64,000 nt of DNA from Hymenobacter sp. PAMC 26628 (GCF_001562275.1 NZ_CP014304.1:930001-994000), one strand, 5' to 3'; shown: positions 17,648-27,439, counted from the stretch's first letter. Notes: a model not told the origin generated them from the sequence alone. A program made the numbers and translations.

Positions 17648-18745
17648 ATGGATCCTACCGCCACTAGCCAACCCCTTTCCCGCGTGGGACGTGCCGCAGC
17701 CTGCGCGGCGGGAATTACTATTCTCATTTGTGGCTATAATAGCGCTTCCCGTTTGCCGGCCACGCTGCAGGCCTTGGCCGGGCTAGACCGGCCGACGGAA
17801 TTTGCGGTGGAGCTTCTCGTTATCGACAACGCTTCGACTGACGCGACTGCGGCAGTTGCCGAGCGCACCCTAGCAGCGCTGAAGCCTTTTTTTTCGTACC
17901 AAGTGTTGTATGAGGTACGCCCGGGCAAAAGCCGTGCCCTGGAGTTGGGTTTTGCCAAAGCCCGCTACCGGTACGTGTGCATCGTAGATGACGATAACTT
18001 GCTTGCCCCCAGCTACTTAAATCTGGCCTGGGAAATAATGGAGGCAGACCCGGCCATTGGAGTGCTAGGCGGAGCGGGCGAGCCGCTGTGTGAAGTGATG
18101 CCACCAGCGTGGTTTCCGCAGTTTGCCATCGATTATGCGGCGGCCCCACAGGCCCCGTGCTCTGGCGACGTCACTCAGACGAATCGGTTTCTGTACGGGG
18201 CCGGAATGGTGCTTCGCAAGCCGGCCTGGGACAAAATGGTCAGTCAGGGCTTCGTGTCGCTGGTAACGGAGGTGCGCGGCAGCAAGCCCAGCGGCGAAGA
18301 CAACGAGATGTGCTACGCGTTAATATTCGACGGCTACAAAATATGGTATGATGCGCGGCTACGCTTCCGGCACGTCATCTCGGCGCAACGACTAACGTGG
18401 CAATTTTTATGCAAAACTTACCGGGCTAACGCCACTTCGCACGTCGAGCTACGCCCTTGGGTTCATTTCTTGGAAGTAGGAGCTCAGCAGCCGTCCCGGG
18501 TACCACCGCTGATGTGGCTGCGCAACGGCATCTACATGCTGCGTTACATGTTCGCCTTTTTGGGGCGGGCGCTGCGTCGCGGCGAGTTAGGCAAGGAAGG
18601 CAGCGCCGATTCCATTCGGGTCTTCTACTACTGGCAGTCCTTCAAAGCGTGTATGCAGAAGGAATTGCAACGGGACCGCAGCTTTTATCAGGTACAGAAA
18701 TTTATTGCGTGCCTGCACCACCCCTTAAGTAACAAATCCAAGTAG
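17648..18745 (+). CDS. Family 2 glycosyltransferase
   Basis: The 365-residue GT-A protein has ITILICGYNSASRLPATLQ, VIDNASTDAT and the acidic VDDDNLLAPSY. LYGAGMVLRKPAW and SGEDNEMCYAL are the acceptor-side blocks. It resembles the protein at 20539 in all of these, including an unusual PAWF/PVWF segment after the DDD motif, so the two are paralogues. A 211-bp gap separates it from the GT8 gene. The acyltransferase behind it is on the opposite strand. Confidence 0.9.
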   Translation: MDPTATSQPLSRVGRAAACAAGITILICGYNSASRLPATLQALAGLDRPTEFAVELLVIDNASTDATAAVAERTLAALKPFFSYQVLYEVRPGKSRALELGFAKARYRYVCIVDDDNLLAPSYLNLAWEIMEADPAIGVLGGAGEPLCEVMPPAWFPQFAIDYAAAPQAPCSGDVTQTNRFLYGAGMVLRKPAWDKMVSQGFVSLVTEVRGSKPSGEDNEMCYALIFDGYKIWYDARLRFRHVISAQRLTWQFLCKTYRANATSHVELRPWVHFLEVGAQQPSRVPPLMWLRNGIYMLRYMFAFLGRALRRGELGKEGSADSIRVFYYWQSFKACMQKELQRDRSFYQVQKFIACLHHPLSNKSK

Positions 18746-19106
18746 CCTACCACGGGGAGGCGCGCTGCACACCAATTTATCCTGCTGATTTCAAACTGCC
18801 TCCGATGGTAACTGTCGTTACCTAGAATTACCAGGTGCATGCAAATTGTTGACCATTAGCTTCGTTCTTGGTTTACCAGGTTCTGCGCTGCTCGGTATTA
18901 TACCGCAAGGTTGACAAGCTTTTTGCAAAAAGCCTAAGCCTAATTAATAAGCATTTGCTCGGGTAGCGTTAGTGCAATTATGCACACACCTTTATAATTA
19001 ACTAAAATAGATATATGGTATAGCTTCACCCAAGACGTGTGGATAGTTCTACGTTATAGCTTACCTGCTGTATCGCAAAATGAATGTGATTTTCGTTCAT
19101 GTTTCA
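18746..19106. other. AT-rich gap between convergent genes
   Basis: This 361-bp stretch lies between the convergent ends of a glycosyltransferase and an acyltransferase gene. No open frame, clear terminator hairpin or known repeat is visible. Confidence 0.5.
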
Positions 19107-20255
19107 TCATGTTTTAATTTTTTTCTGCTTTAAACTATATAACTTCTTGGTAGAGTGCATAGTATGTCTAGCGCGTAACATCGTAAGTAATACTTTGTGA
19201 CTAGGTTTCTCTATCAAATGATAGGAAATAATTGCTGCTATAATCGTGGCAGAAAATATTAACAGTGCAATAGGCATTTTGTGTAAGTGGAAATAATTAT
19301 TCGTCCATACAGTGTCAGGTAACTCAAGAGCAACCGTCTGCCATATATAGAAGCCATAGCTGATACGTCCTAAGTATACAATCGAATCCAACGTGAGCCA
19401 CCGAAAAAATAAGCTGAGATTAGATTGAGTTAAGTGGCCTACAATTAAAATGATAACCGGCAGTACAAATCTGTTATGCCCTACATGGCCCAGCAGGCTA
19501 GGCCCAAATTTTATTAAGTACAGAAGCCCAGCAATGCTGGCCGTAGCGGCCATCCATGTTGGTACACGACATCCGTGCCGGAAAATAAGAATCGCAGTAA
19601 TACAGCCGCATATAAATTCAGGAATTCTTGCCGGTGGAAAAAGGTAAAAGAAACCGTATAACATTTTATCAAATTGAATATTTCTAGCCATTGACGAATA
19701 GTATAAACCTGGTAGTGTGGCCAAAATAATCGCGCTTATAAGAATAATAAAAAGTATATTTTTGCGTCGAATTTGAAGTAGGACCGGAAGCAGAAAGGGA
19801 AATGATAAGTAAAAGAACATCTCGGCTGATAATGACCATGTTCCTCCAAGCCAGTTTAAAGTATATTTGGGAAACCAAGCATTAGTGAGAGTAAATTCTG
19901 AAAACGCAATAAGCAAAGTAGCTGAAGAGAATTTTCCTAAGAAAATTGAAATTATTAAGCTTGCTAGAATACCAATGAATAGTACAGGGTATATGCGTGC
20001 AAATCTTTTGAATAGAAAGGTGGAAAAATATGTATATCCTTTAAATACGGGTACATCGTAATCTTTCAAATGACTGTATGTTAATAATATTCCCGATAGA
20101 ACAAAAAAAACGTTTACTCCCAAAGCACCTTCTTCCACTATATTTTTGGCATACCATGGTAACCAATTGAAAAAATGACGTTCGTGCAAATGGAATATGA
20201 AAACATATAATGCTGCTAAAAAGCGAAGGCCTGTCAACGCGCGTATTTCTTGCAT
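19107..20255 (-). CDS. Acyltransferase 3 family membrane protein (O-acyl transfer to glycan)
   Basis: The 382-residue protein starts with IRALTGLRFLAALYVFIFHL, whose RFLA..V..FH block with the catalytic histidine is typical of acyltransferase family 3 (OafA/NodX type). GVNVFFVLSGILLTY follows, and about ten hydrophobic segments run through the protein. Such enzymes usually put acetyl groups on surface sugars at the inner membrane. It is the only minus-strand gene in the glycan locus up to 32 kb, and its base composition is AT-rich, so it may have arrived separately. No TAnnTTTG box was seen upstream. Confidence 0.92.
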   Translation of the reverse strand: MQEIRALTGLRFLAALYVFIFHLHERHFFNWLPWYAKNIVEEGALGVNVFFVLSGILLTYSHLKDYDVPVFKGYTYFSTFLFKRFARIYPVLFIGILASLIISIFLGKFSSATLLIAFSEFTLTNAWFPKYTLNWLGGTWSLSAEMFFYLSFPFLLPVLLQIRRKNILFIILISAIILATLPGLYYSSMARNIQFDKMLYGFFYLFPPARIPEFICGCITAILIFRHGCRVPTWMAATASIAGLLYLIKFGPSLLGHVGHNRFVLPVIILIVGHLTQSNLSLFFRWLTLDSIVYLGRISYGFYIWQTVALELPDTVWTNNYFHLHKMPIALLIFSATIIAAIISYHLIEKPSHKVLLTMLRARHTMHSTKKLYSLKQKKIKT

Positions 20256-20462
20256 TGTTGAGTTATTTATTACTTAGATTAAAATGATTAAATAGTTTAA
20301 ATAATTGAGTAAATTTTGTATCCGAAATCCTTTAGAATATTTAAAGCCAATCCCTCTTCTTAAAAAGATAATAATACGGACTAATTTAATCTTGCTATTG
20401 CTGGTTTGATAAGTATTCTTATATAAGTGTTAAAAGTGCCGCAAAGCACTGCTGTTTAACAG

Positions 20463-20470
20463 TAATTTTG
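20463..20470 (+). promoter_or_regulatory. Putative -7 box TAATTTTG
   Basis: TAATTTTG matches TAnnTTTG exactly and lies 69 bp before the preferred start of the next gene. The longest open frame would begin on the last base of this box, which argues for a downstream start (ATG 20503 or 20539). Confidence 0.5.
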
Positions 20471-20538
20471 TGCAAATATGGCACCTATCACGGTACCGAT
20501 TCATGGATAGAAGAACACGGCTACAACAATACAACACT

Positions 20539-21597
20539 ATGAAAGGAGTAGCGGTACTCATCTGCACATACAACGGTGCCGCCCGGCTGCCGGAAACGCT
20601 GCGGCACCTAGCACAGCAGCGCGTGGCGGCGGGGATACGCTGGGAAGTAGTGCTCGTGAGCAACGCCAGCACCGACGACACGCTGGCCGTGGCTCCACGC
20701 CTGTGGGCCGCGCTGGGGGCCCCCGCCCCGCTGCGCGTGCTCGACGAGCCGCAGGCCGGCAAAGAACATGCCCTAGTGCGTGGATTTGCCGCCGCCGCCT
20801 ACGAGTTTATGGCGGTGGTGGACGACGATAACTGGCTGGCACCCGGCTACGTACAGCGCGCGTACGAAGTGATGAGCGCCCATCCGGAAATTGGGATTCT
20901 GGGAGCCCATGGGCAAGGCGCTTTCGAGGTGCCGCCGCCGGTGTGGTTCGCGCAATTTGAGGCCGTGTACGCCGTGGGGCCCCAAAACGGTGGGCAGAAT
21001 GGCCCACTGCCCGATAAGGCTGGCTACCTGTACGGGGCGGGCTCAGTGGTACGGCAAACGGGCTGGCGTAAGCTGTTGGCCTACGGGTTTGCTTTCACGA
21101 CGTCGGCTAAGCGAGGTGAGGTGCTATCGGGGGCTGAAGACATTGAGTTAGGGGATGCTCTGCGGCTGGCTGGCTACAAGCTCTGGTACGATGATGAACT
21201 GCGTTTCCAGCACTTTATGTATAAGGAGCGCCTAACGTGGGAGTACTTGCTGCGAATGGCCCGTAGTACAGCTTCGTCGCAGCTCACGAGCGTGGTGTAT
21301 TACTTCATCTTTCGGCATCCCAATCTCACCGAAACACGTTTTCGGCAGCTGTACGCTAAGCGAATTTTGTGGCTAAGCACGCAAGTTGCCAAAAAGCCGG
21401 GGGCCTTGGTTACTGCATTGTCACGGCCAAACGATGAGCATTCAACCCGAAATTTTGAAACGCTGCGCTTGCTTTACAACCTGAAAACTTCGGTGACCCA
21501 GCGTACTGCGGCGGTGCAAGTATTTCGACAGGTGAGGGCTTTACAGCAGCGACTAGCTGATTTGGAGCGAGCTACCAAAAGCACAACATCAACCTAA
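20539..21597 (+). CDS. Family 2 glycosyltransferase
   Basis: From ATG 20539 the protein has 352 residues: VAVLICTYNGAARLPETLR, VSNASTDDT, then VDDDNWLAPGYVQ. PPPVWFAQFEAVY and YLYGAGSVVR parallel the gene at 17648, so the two are paralogues on either side of the acyltransferase gene. ATG 20503 would add twelve residues and is also possible; the frame opens at a GTG inside a promoter-like box at 20470. The enzyme is likely cytoplasmic. Confidence 0.9.
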   Translation: MKGVAVLICTYNGAARLPETLRHLAQQRVAAGIRWEVVLVSNASTDDTLAVAPRLWAALGAPAPLRVLDEPQAGKEHALVRGFAAAAYEFMAVVDDDNWLAPGYVQRAYEVMSAHPEIGILGAHGQGAFEVPPPVWFAQFEAVYAVGPQNGGQNGPLPDKAGYLYGAGSVVRQTGWRKLLAYGFAFTTSAKRGEVLSGAEDIELGDALRLAGYKLWYDDELRFQHFMYKERLTWEYLLRMARSTASSQLTSVVYYFIFRHPNLTETRFRQLYAKRILWLSTQVAKKPGALVTALSRPNDEHSTRNFETLRLLYNLKTSVTQRTAAVQVFRQVRALQQRLADLERATKSTTST

Positions 21598-21683
21598 ACC
21601 AGTGTTTCGTAGAACATCCGGGGCTTAATCGCTACTTCTAAGTGAGCGGGTGTTGGAATGGATAAGGTAATAACCAGCAGGCT

Positions 21684-22361
21684 ATGAGCTATTTTCTAGA
21701 TAAACGCCGCCAAAAACTGGGCCGAATACTGGACCGTCGCCGTTTGAAGAACAAGGACTTTACCTTGTTTTCCAATGACTGCTGGGGAGCAGAGGTGTAT
21801 AAACACTTGGGGCTGCCTTTTAATACTCCTTTTATTGGTTTGATGCTATCGGCTCCGTGCTACCTGAAGCTATTGTCCAAACCCCAGTATTATCTGGCGC
21901 AACCCTTGGCGTTTCAGGCTCAATCACTTTACCAAAACATAAATGAGTTGCAGGAGCGCTGGGCACATCGTTTTCCAATCGCACTGCTGGGCGGTGACGT
22001 TGAGATTCAATTTCTGCACTACCACTCGGAGGAAGAGGCCCGGGCGAAGTGGACGCGGCGGGTTCAGCGCATAAATTGGGACAATATCTTCATCAAATTC
22101 GACGGCAGCAAGGATTATGCTACACCGGAGCTAGTGAAGACATTTGATGCCTTGCCGATGCCGAGGCTGACCTTGCTAAGCGAACCCCAAGCGGACATTT
22201 CGTCGGCTGTGGTAGTACCACGCTACACTATTGATGGCATGCAACAGTTTGAGCGAGTTTTACCGCATTTTGATTTAGTTGGCTGGTTGAATGGCGGAAG
22301 CATATATGCTACAACGGGGGTGCAGGTGTACAACAAGCTCTTATTTCCGGTAATCGGCTAG
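21684..22361 (+). CDS. DUF1919 family exopolysaccharide protein
   Basis: The 225-residue protein carries the family blocks FTLFSNDCWGAEVYKHLGLP near residue 26 and PIALLGGDVEIQFLHY near 104, with the acidic HYHSEEEARAKWTRR behind. These match DUF1919, found in exopolysaccharide clusters of many bacteria. The biochemical role of the family is not known to me. Context, between two glycosyltransferases on the same strand, agrees with a job in glycan synthesis. No signal peptide or membrane helix is visible. Confidence 0.85.
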   Translation: MSYFLDKRRQKLGRILDRRRLKNKDFTLFSNDCWGAEVYKHLGLPFNTPFIGLMLSAPCYLKLLSKPQYYLAQPLAFQAQSLYQNINELQERWAHRFPIALLGGDVEIQFLHYHSEEEARAKWTRRVQRINWDNIFIKFDGSKDYATPELVKTFDALPMPRLTLLSEPQADISSAVVVPRYTIDGMQQFERVLPHFDLVGWLNGGSIYATTGVQVYNKLLFPVIG

Positions 22362-22486
22362 CAATTCACTGAGAAGACTGCTTGCCAATAATCAAGGTAC
22401 TTTTGCCGGTGTAAACGCACTTAGGGTACTTGGCAGCGACGCGGTAGCGGGTTGCCGGCCATGTGCTAGGTTGCCCGTTGTGATTT

Positions 22487-23518
22487 ATGCCTACTACTTT
22501 TGTCCCGTTAGTTTCCGTCATTCTGCCGATTTATAACGCGGCAGCCTACTTGCGTCCTGCCATCGATAGCATTTTAGACCAAACGCTTCAAGATTTTGAG
22601 CTTATCCTTGTCGATGATTGCTCGAAGGATGAAAGCCTGGCCGTGGCCCGCAGCTACGAGGCTGACCCCCGGGTGCGGGTGCTGGCCAACGCGCAAAATA
22701 GGGGGCGTTCGTTCAGCGACAACTACGGAGCCGAATACGCCCGCGGCCGCTACATTGCTAAAATGGACGCCGATGACATTGCCTTGCCGCACCGCTTGCA
22801 AAGGCAGGTTGATTTCCTGGAGAAAAATCCCACGGTGGGCCTGACCAGTGGGTTTATGCAGTGTTTTGGTGAATCGGAAATAGTATATGTGTACCCGGTA
22901 TCGGCCGATGACGTGCGCAGCTTTTTGCTGTTCAACATGCCGGTTGCCAACCCTACGGTTTGCTTCCGCCGCTCCTTGCTGAGCGAGCACGGGCTGCGCT
23001 ACGACGACACCATTCAGGACACCTTCGGCGAAGATTACGAGTTTATCGCCCGGGCCGCGCAGGTGGTCGATATCGTTAACCAGCCGGAAGTGCTGCTAAA
23101 TTACCGTACTTTGCCCCAGGCGGTGAAGGGCGACGTGCACGCCCGGCGCAATGCCAAGTCCAACCAAATTCGGGAAAAGCTGCTACGGGGGTTCGGCGTT
23201 CCGTTCACCGGGCGCGAGCTGCACGTACACAATACCATCGCCTATTATCCTTTCACGCTCGGCGATATTTCACTGGCCGAAGTGCACGACTGGCTTTGGA
23301 AAATACAGGCTTATAACCAACAACGGCAGTACGTAAAGCCTTCGTCGATGCTGCGATGCGTGGCGGAACGCTGGTTTCTAACGTGCTACCTCAACCCGGA
23401 CAAGCAAACAAATTCGTTTGCGGAATACCGGCGGCACGAATTGTCGCGGCACTTTACGCCCACGGCCAAGCTGTACGGAAAATTTATGATCAAGAACTTT
23501 GTGCTGCGGCATCTGTAA
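22487..23518 (+). CDS. Family 2 glycosyltransferase
   Basis: The 343-residue protein has VSVILPIYNAAAYLRPAID, LVDDCSKDES and MDADDIALPHRL in GT-A order, and FGEDYEFIARAA on the acceptor side. It is a standard GT2 enzyme. The next gene starts only 2 bp after the stop if its TTG start is right, which suggests translational coupling. Confidence 0.92.
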   Translation: MPTTFVPLVSVILPIYNAAAYLRPAIDSILDQTLQDFELILVDDCSKDESLAVARSYEADPRVRVLANAQNRGRSFSDNYGAEYARGRYIAKMDADDIALPHRLQRQVDFLEKNPTVGLTSGFMQCFGESEIVYVYPVSADDVRSFLLFNMPVANPTVCFRRSLLSEHGLRYDDTIQDTFGEDYEFIARAAQVVDIVNQPEVLLNYRTLPQAVKGDVHARRNAKSNQIREKLLRGFGVPFTGRELHVHNTIAYYPFTLGDISLAEVHDWLWKIQAYNQQRQYVKPSSMLRCVAERWFLTCYLNPDKQTNSFAEYRRHELSRHFTPTAKLYGKFMIKNFVLRHL

Positions 23519-23520
23519 AA

Positions 23521-24792
23521 TTGAGGAAGCCGACCGTACCAGCGCCGCCGCGCAAGAACATTTTGCTGTTGATTCCGCAGCTCACCTACGGCGGGGCCGA
23601 ACGCGTGTTCCATGACCATGGCCAAGAGCTTGCCCGGCACCACCGGGTAGTAGAATGCGTATTCGACAGCCGTGCCGACGTGGCTTTCCCTACTCAAAAC
23701 CAGTTGGTTGCGCTTGACGTGCCGGCCGGTGTGGGACCCCTGAGCAAGCTGCGGGCTTTGGTGCAGCGCGTGCGTCGCGTTAAAGAACTGAAGCGTGAGC
23801 ACCGTATTGATGTGTGCATTAGCCATCTGGAGGGGGCCGATTATTTGAACCTGCTGAGCAAGGGCCCCGAAAAGGTGGTGCTCTGCATTCACAACTCCAA
23901 GCGGCACGACCCCAACATCCGGGGGGCCCTGGGCGGGCTGCGCCGCCGGGTGCTAATGCCCGTGCTTTACAAGGCAGCCGACCGGGTAGTGGCGGTAAGC
24001 CGGGACCTGCGGCAGGAACTGCTGGATACGTTTGGGCTGCGGCCGGCGCAGGTGGTCACCATCAATAACTTTTTTGATGTGGAAGGCATCCAGACCAGAA
24101 GCCGCGAAGCCCTGCCCGCGCCGGAAGAAGCGCTGTTCAGAAACTACCCAGTGCTCATCAGCGCCGGCCGTTTATCTCCTGAGAAAAACCAGCTGGGCCT
24201 GCTGTCCGTGTTGCAGCAGCTGCAACACGAGGGGCAGGTGCCGCGGGCCCGACTGGCCCTGCTTGGCGACGGTCCGACGCGGGAAGCGCTGCTTGCCCAG
24301 TGCGGGCAGCTGGGGCTGCGGGCCTGGAGCGCGTGGCACGCGCCACTGGGGCCCCCAGACCCGGAACGGTACGACGTTTTCTTCTTCGGCTTCCAGGCCA
24401 ATCCCTTCCGGTACATTGCCCGCGCCACGGTTTCGTTAATGCCTTCTGACACCGAAGGGTTTCCGATGGCGCTGTGCGAGGCCATGGCTTGCGGAGTGCC
24501 CGTGGCCGCCACCGATTGCCCGACTGGGCCCCGTGAAATTCTGGCCCCGGCGACTCCGGCGGCGCAGCGGGCAAAGCACCCAGAGTGGGCAACGTATGGC
24601 CTGCTGTTGCCACTGCTCACGGCGGGACCCTTGGTGGCCCAGAACGCTCCCCAGTGGAGCAGTGCTTTAGCCAGCTTGCTGCGAGCGCCTGAGCGGCGCC
24701 AGCAGTACGCTGCTCAGGCGCTGCAGCGCGTTCAGAACTTTGCCCCGGGTCCCATCATGCAACAATGGGAAACCGTAATCCAGGCGCTTTGA
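23521..24792 (+). CDS. Family 4 glycosyltransferase
   Basis: About 423 residues from TTG 23521. NILLLIPQLTYGGAERVFHD is the N-terminal GT-B block, SAGRLSPEKNQLGLL the start of the donor domain, and PSDTEGFPMALCEAMACGVP the E-x7-E donor-binding motif of family 4. The frame is open back to 23356, but that part overlaps the previous gene in another frame; TTG 23521, 2 bp after that gene's stop, is the sensible start. The 3' end overlaps the upstream extension of the next gene. Confidence 0.88.
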   Translation: MRKPTVPAPPRKNILLLIPQLTYGGAERVFHDHGQELARHHRVVECVFDSRADVAFPTQNQLVALDVPAGVGPLSKLRALVQRVRRVKELKREHRIDVCISHLEGADYLNLLSKGPEKVVLCIHNSKRHDPNIRGALGGLRRRVLMPVLYKAADRVVAVSRDLRQELLDTFGLRPAQVVTINNFFDVEGIQTRSREALPAPEEALFRNYPVLISAGRLSPEKNQLGLLSVLQQLQHEGQVPRARLALLGDGPTREALLAQCGQLGLRAWSAWHAPLGPPDPERYDVFFFGFQANPFRYIARATVSLMPSDTEGFPMALCEAMACGVPVAATDCPTGPREILAPATPAAQRAKHPEWATYGLLLPLLTAGPLVAQNAPQWSSALASLLRAPERRQQYAAQALQRVQNFAPGPIMQQWETVIQAL

Positions 24793-24824
24793 GGCAATTT
24801 CTTTCGCTGCATTTGCCCACTTCC

Positions 24825-26048
24825 ATGAGCCCCCGCGTCATCATTATTTACGTTTACAATAGTTGCGACGACCCTTTATTCAAAGGGAACTTGCTGCTGT
24901 TGCTTCAGCACGTGGGCTTACAACAGCCCGATTTGCGCCTGCACCTCATCACCTACGAGCAGGACGAATACGCCCTTTCGCCGGATCAGCAGCGGCAGCG
25001 GCACCAGGACTTTGCCCAGTACCACATCCATTGGCACCCCCTCCGGTGGCATTCGGGCCGGTTCAAATTGCTGAAAAAAGCGTATGATTTAGCGATGGGC
25101 ATTGGCTTAGTGCTGCGGCTGAAATTGTTTTCAGGGGCCCGGGCCATTGTTTCGCTGGGCACAATAGCGGGCAGCTTTGCCTACCTGATGGCCCGCCTGT
25201 TTGGCCTGCGCTACTACGGCTACCAGTACGAGCCGCATAGCGAGTTCATGCGTGACTGCCGGGTGTGGTCCGAGAATAGCCTGGCCTACAAGGGGCTGCA
25301 CTATTTGGAAAGAGCATCGGGGATGAACGCGGACATCCTGTCTACCGGTACCGGCCACATGGTGCAGCGGCTGCAAGCCTGGGGAAGCCGGGCGCAGGTG
25401 TACAAGCTGCCGAGCTGCGTGGACGAAGCCAAAATGCAGTTCCGGCCCGCGGGCCGCCAGCGCATCCGCCAGCAGCTGGGCCTGGCCGATGACCGCCCCG
25501 TAATTCTGTATTTGGGCAAGTTTGGCGGAATTTATTACGAGCGGGAAGTAGCGGTATTGTTTCGCACGTTTCTGGCGGAGCGGCCCGATTTATTTTTTTT
25601 AATCGTGAGCCCCGATACGGCCGATTACGTTCAGAACCTGATGATTGCCGAAGGCCTGCTGCCCCAACAGTTTGCGGTGACGCGCAGCCCTTATGAACAA
25701 GTGCCGGACTACATTTCGGCGGCTGATTTTGGTGTGGTGGCCGTGCCTTCGTTTCCCTCCCAGCGCTTTCGCTCACCGATCAAAGTAGGGGAGTACCTGT
25801 GCTGCGGGCTACCCTACCTCGTATGCGCGGGCGTTTCAGAAGATGACCGGGTGGCTGAGCAATACGGCGTGGGGGTAGTGGTAAGCGAGTTTAGCACTGC
25901 GGAAGCTGCCCGGGTCTGGCCAGGCATCCGGCAACTGCTAGCGGAAGACAAAGAAACGCTAAGAGCCCGTTGCCGGGAAGCAGGCATTGAGTACCGCGGG
26001 CTGGCGCAATACCTGCCTACAGCGGAAGGTATTTTTGCTCAACTTTAG
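24825..26048 (+). CDS. Family 4-like glycosyltransferase
   Basis: The protein has 407 residues from ATG 24825, chosen because the first conserved strand RVIIIYVYNS follows directly; the frame also offers an ATG at 24765 inside the previous gene. PVILYLGKFGGIYYEREVAV opens the GT-B donor domain. SPIKVGEYLCCGLPYL corresponds to the donor-binding motif, with the second acidic residue as GE rather than the full E-x7-E. The N-terminal half is diverged. Family 4 or a close clan member is likely; the substrate is unknown. Confidence 0.82.
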   Translation: MSPRVIIIYVYNSCDDPLFKGNLLLLLQHVGLQQPDLRLHLITYEQDEYALSPDQQRQRHQDFAQYHIHWHPLRWHSGRFKLLKKAYDLAMGIGLVLRLKLFSGARAIVSLGTIAGSFAYLMARLFGLRYYGYQYEPHSEFMRDCRVWSENSLAYKGLHYLERASGMNADILSTGTGHMVQRLQAWGSRAQVYKLPSCVDEAKMQFRPAGRQRIRQQLGLADDRPVILYLGKFGGIYYEREVAVLFRTFLAERPDLFFLIVSPDTADYVQNLMIAEGLLPQQFAVTRSPYEQVPDYISAADFGVVAVPSFPSQRFRSPIKVGEYLCCGLPYLVCAGVSEDDRVAEQYGVGVVVSEFSTAEAARVWPGIRQLLAEDKETLRARCREAGIEYRGLAQYLPTAEGIFAQL

Positions 26049-26166
26049 GATTTGAGCGGCGCGGCTAAGCGAAGCCGCACCCCAATGCCCCGATATGCCG
26101 CGCTGGCGGCTTGCTTGCCCCAGGCATTTTATCTTGCGGCTGTACCTACCCTCTTTGTTGGTTTGA

Positions 26167-27108
26167 ATGCTGCCCGTGCCGTCACCCATTTTTTCCTTCG
26201 TTAGCCCCGTGTACCAGGCCGAGGGCTTGGTGGCGGAACTGGTGCGGCGCCTGACCGCGGCGGGGGAGGCGCTGGGCAGCAGCTTCGAAATTGTGCTGGT
26301 GGACGACCGCAGCACCGACGGCTCGTGGGCCCGCATCCAGGCGCTGGCCGCCCGTGACCCGCGCGTGCGGGGCCTGCGCCTGAGCCGCAACTTTGGCCAG
26401 CACCGGGCCATCACGGCGGGGCTGGAGCAGTGCCGGGGCGAGTGGGTGGTGGTGCTAGATTGCGATTTGCAGGACCGACCGGAAGAAATACCGGCCCTAT
26501 TTGCCGAGGCCCAGCGCGGGTACGACCTAGTACTGGCCCGGCGCGCGGGCAGGCAAGATGCGTGGCACAAGAAGCTGCTGTCGCGGTTATTTTACCGGCT
26601 GCTATCATACCTCACCGAAACACCGCAGGACCCGGCCGTGGCTAATTTTGGCATCTACCACCGCCGCGTGATTGCCGCGGTGCTGGCCATGCGCGAGAGC
26701 ATCCGCTACTTTCCCACCATGGTGCGCTGGGTGGGATTTCGCACCGGCTACCTCGACGTGACGCACGCCGAGCGCGCCAAAGGCCGCAGCAGCTACGGGC
26801 TGGGCCGGCGGCTGCACCTGGGCCTCGACATCCTGCTGGCCAACTCGGACAAGCCCCTGCGTCTGACCATAAAACTGGGGCTGCTGATTTCGAGCGGCGC
26901 CTTTTTGCTGGTGCCCATCACCTTGCTGCGCTACTGGGCCGGGCAAATCTACCAGCCCGGCTACACCAGCCTCATTATCTCCATCTGGTTTTTTTCGGGC
27001 CTGCTGCTGGCCGTGCTGGGCATGGTGGGCTTGTACATTGGCAAGACGTTCGAGCAAGTGAAAAACCGGCCGTTGTACATTGTGGACGAGGAAGCGGGTG
27101 GGCATTAG
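26167..27108 (+). CDS. Polyprenyl-phosphate glycosyltransferase (GtrB/DPM-like)
   Basis: The 313-residue protein has FSFVSPVYQAEGLVAELV, VDDRSTDGSW and the diagnostic LDCDLQDRPEEIP motif, then RNFGQHRAITAGL. Two C-terminal hydrophobic helices (about 235-260 and 275-300) end with KNRPLYIVDEE, as in bactoprenol glucosyltransferases and the gene at 499. It would load a sugar onto undecaprenyl phosphate, which is then used on the periplasmic side. No GtrA-type flippase lies next to it. It stands 118 bp from the gene before. Confidence 0.92.
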   Translation: MLPVPSPIFSFVSPVYQAEGLVAELVRRLTAAGEALGSSFEIVLVDDRSTDGSWARIQALAARDPRVRGLRLSRNFGQHRAITAGLEQCRGEWVVVLDCDLQDRPEEIPALFAEAQRGYDLVLARRAGRQDAWHKKLLSRLFYRLLSYLTETPQDPAVANFGIYHRRVIAAVLAMRESIRYFPTMVRWVGFRTGYLDVTHAERAKGRSSYGLGRRLHLGLDILLANSDKPLRLTIKLGLLISSGAFLLVPITLLRYWAGQIYQPGYTSLIISIWFFSGLLLAVLGMVGLYIGKTFEQVKNRPLYIVDEEAGGH

Positions 27109-27190
27109 CACCGGATTGCCCGCTCTTTGTTCGCGTAGGACATTAGACACGTCCCCTAATAAGAACAGGGCTTACGCAAATGTCCATTTT

Positions 27191-27358
27191 GTTAGCCCCT
27201 GAGGGGCTACCCGTCTATAGTAATTTCTTGAAAGTGAGTATGAAAGACCCATCGGGGTGACCCAGCTACTTACAACGGTATTGGATCGCCCCGATGGGGT
27301 TTTATCGTTCTTAATCAATTTGTTACTACCGACGGGCCGCCCCTCCGGGGCTAAAGAC
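27191..27358. repeat. Long palindromic element (TAGCCCC/GGGGCTA family)
   Basis: Two arms of about 70 bp form an imperfect inverted repeat. The left one begins GTTAGCCCCTGAGGGGC and ends CCCATCGGGGTGA (to about 27260); the right one runs from TCGCCCCGATGGGGT (27286) to GGGGCTAAAGAC (27358). Matching is strong at both ends of the arms and weaker in the middle. It lies in a 372-bp gap without genes. Confidence 0.75.
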
Positions 27359-27393
27359 GTGGACGTTTGCGGAAGTCCTGAAAAAGCTACTCG

Positions 27394-27439
27394 AAAAGGC
27401 GGTCATGCCGAGCGCAGCCGAGGTATAACCGCCTTTTTT
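27394..27439. terminator. Terminator-like hairpin built on a GAGCGCAGCCGA repeat arm
   Basis: AAAAGGCGGT (27394-27403) pairs with ACCGCCTTTTTT (27428-27439), followed by more T. The loop GTCATGCCGAGCGCAGCCGAG is one arm of the palindrome family seen at 3696 and 58414. It could end transcripts from the left, or act in both directions because of the flanking A and T runs. Confidence 0.5.
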
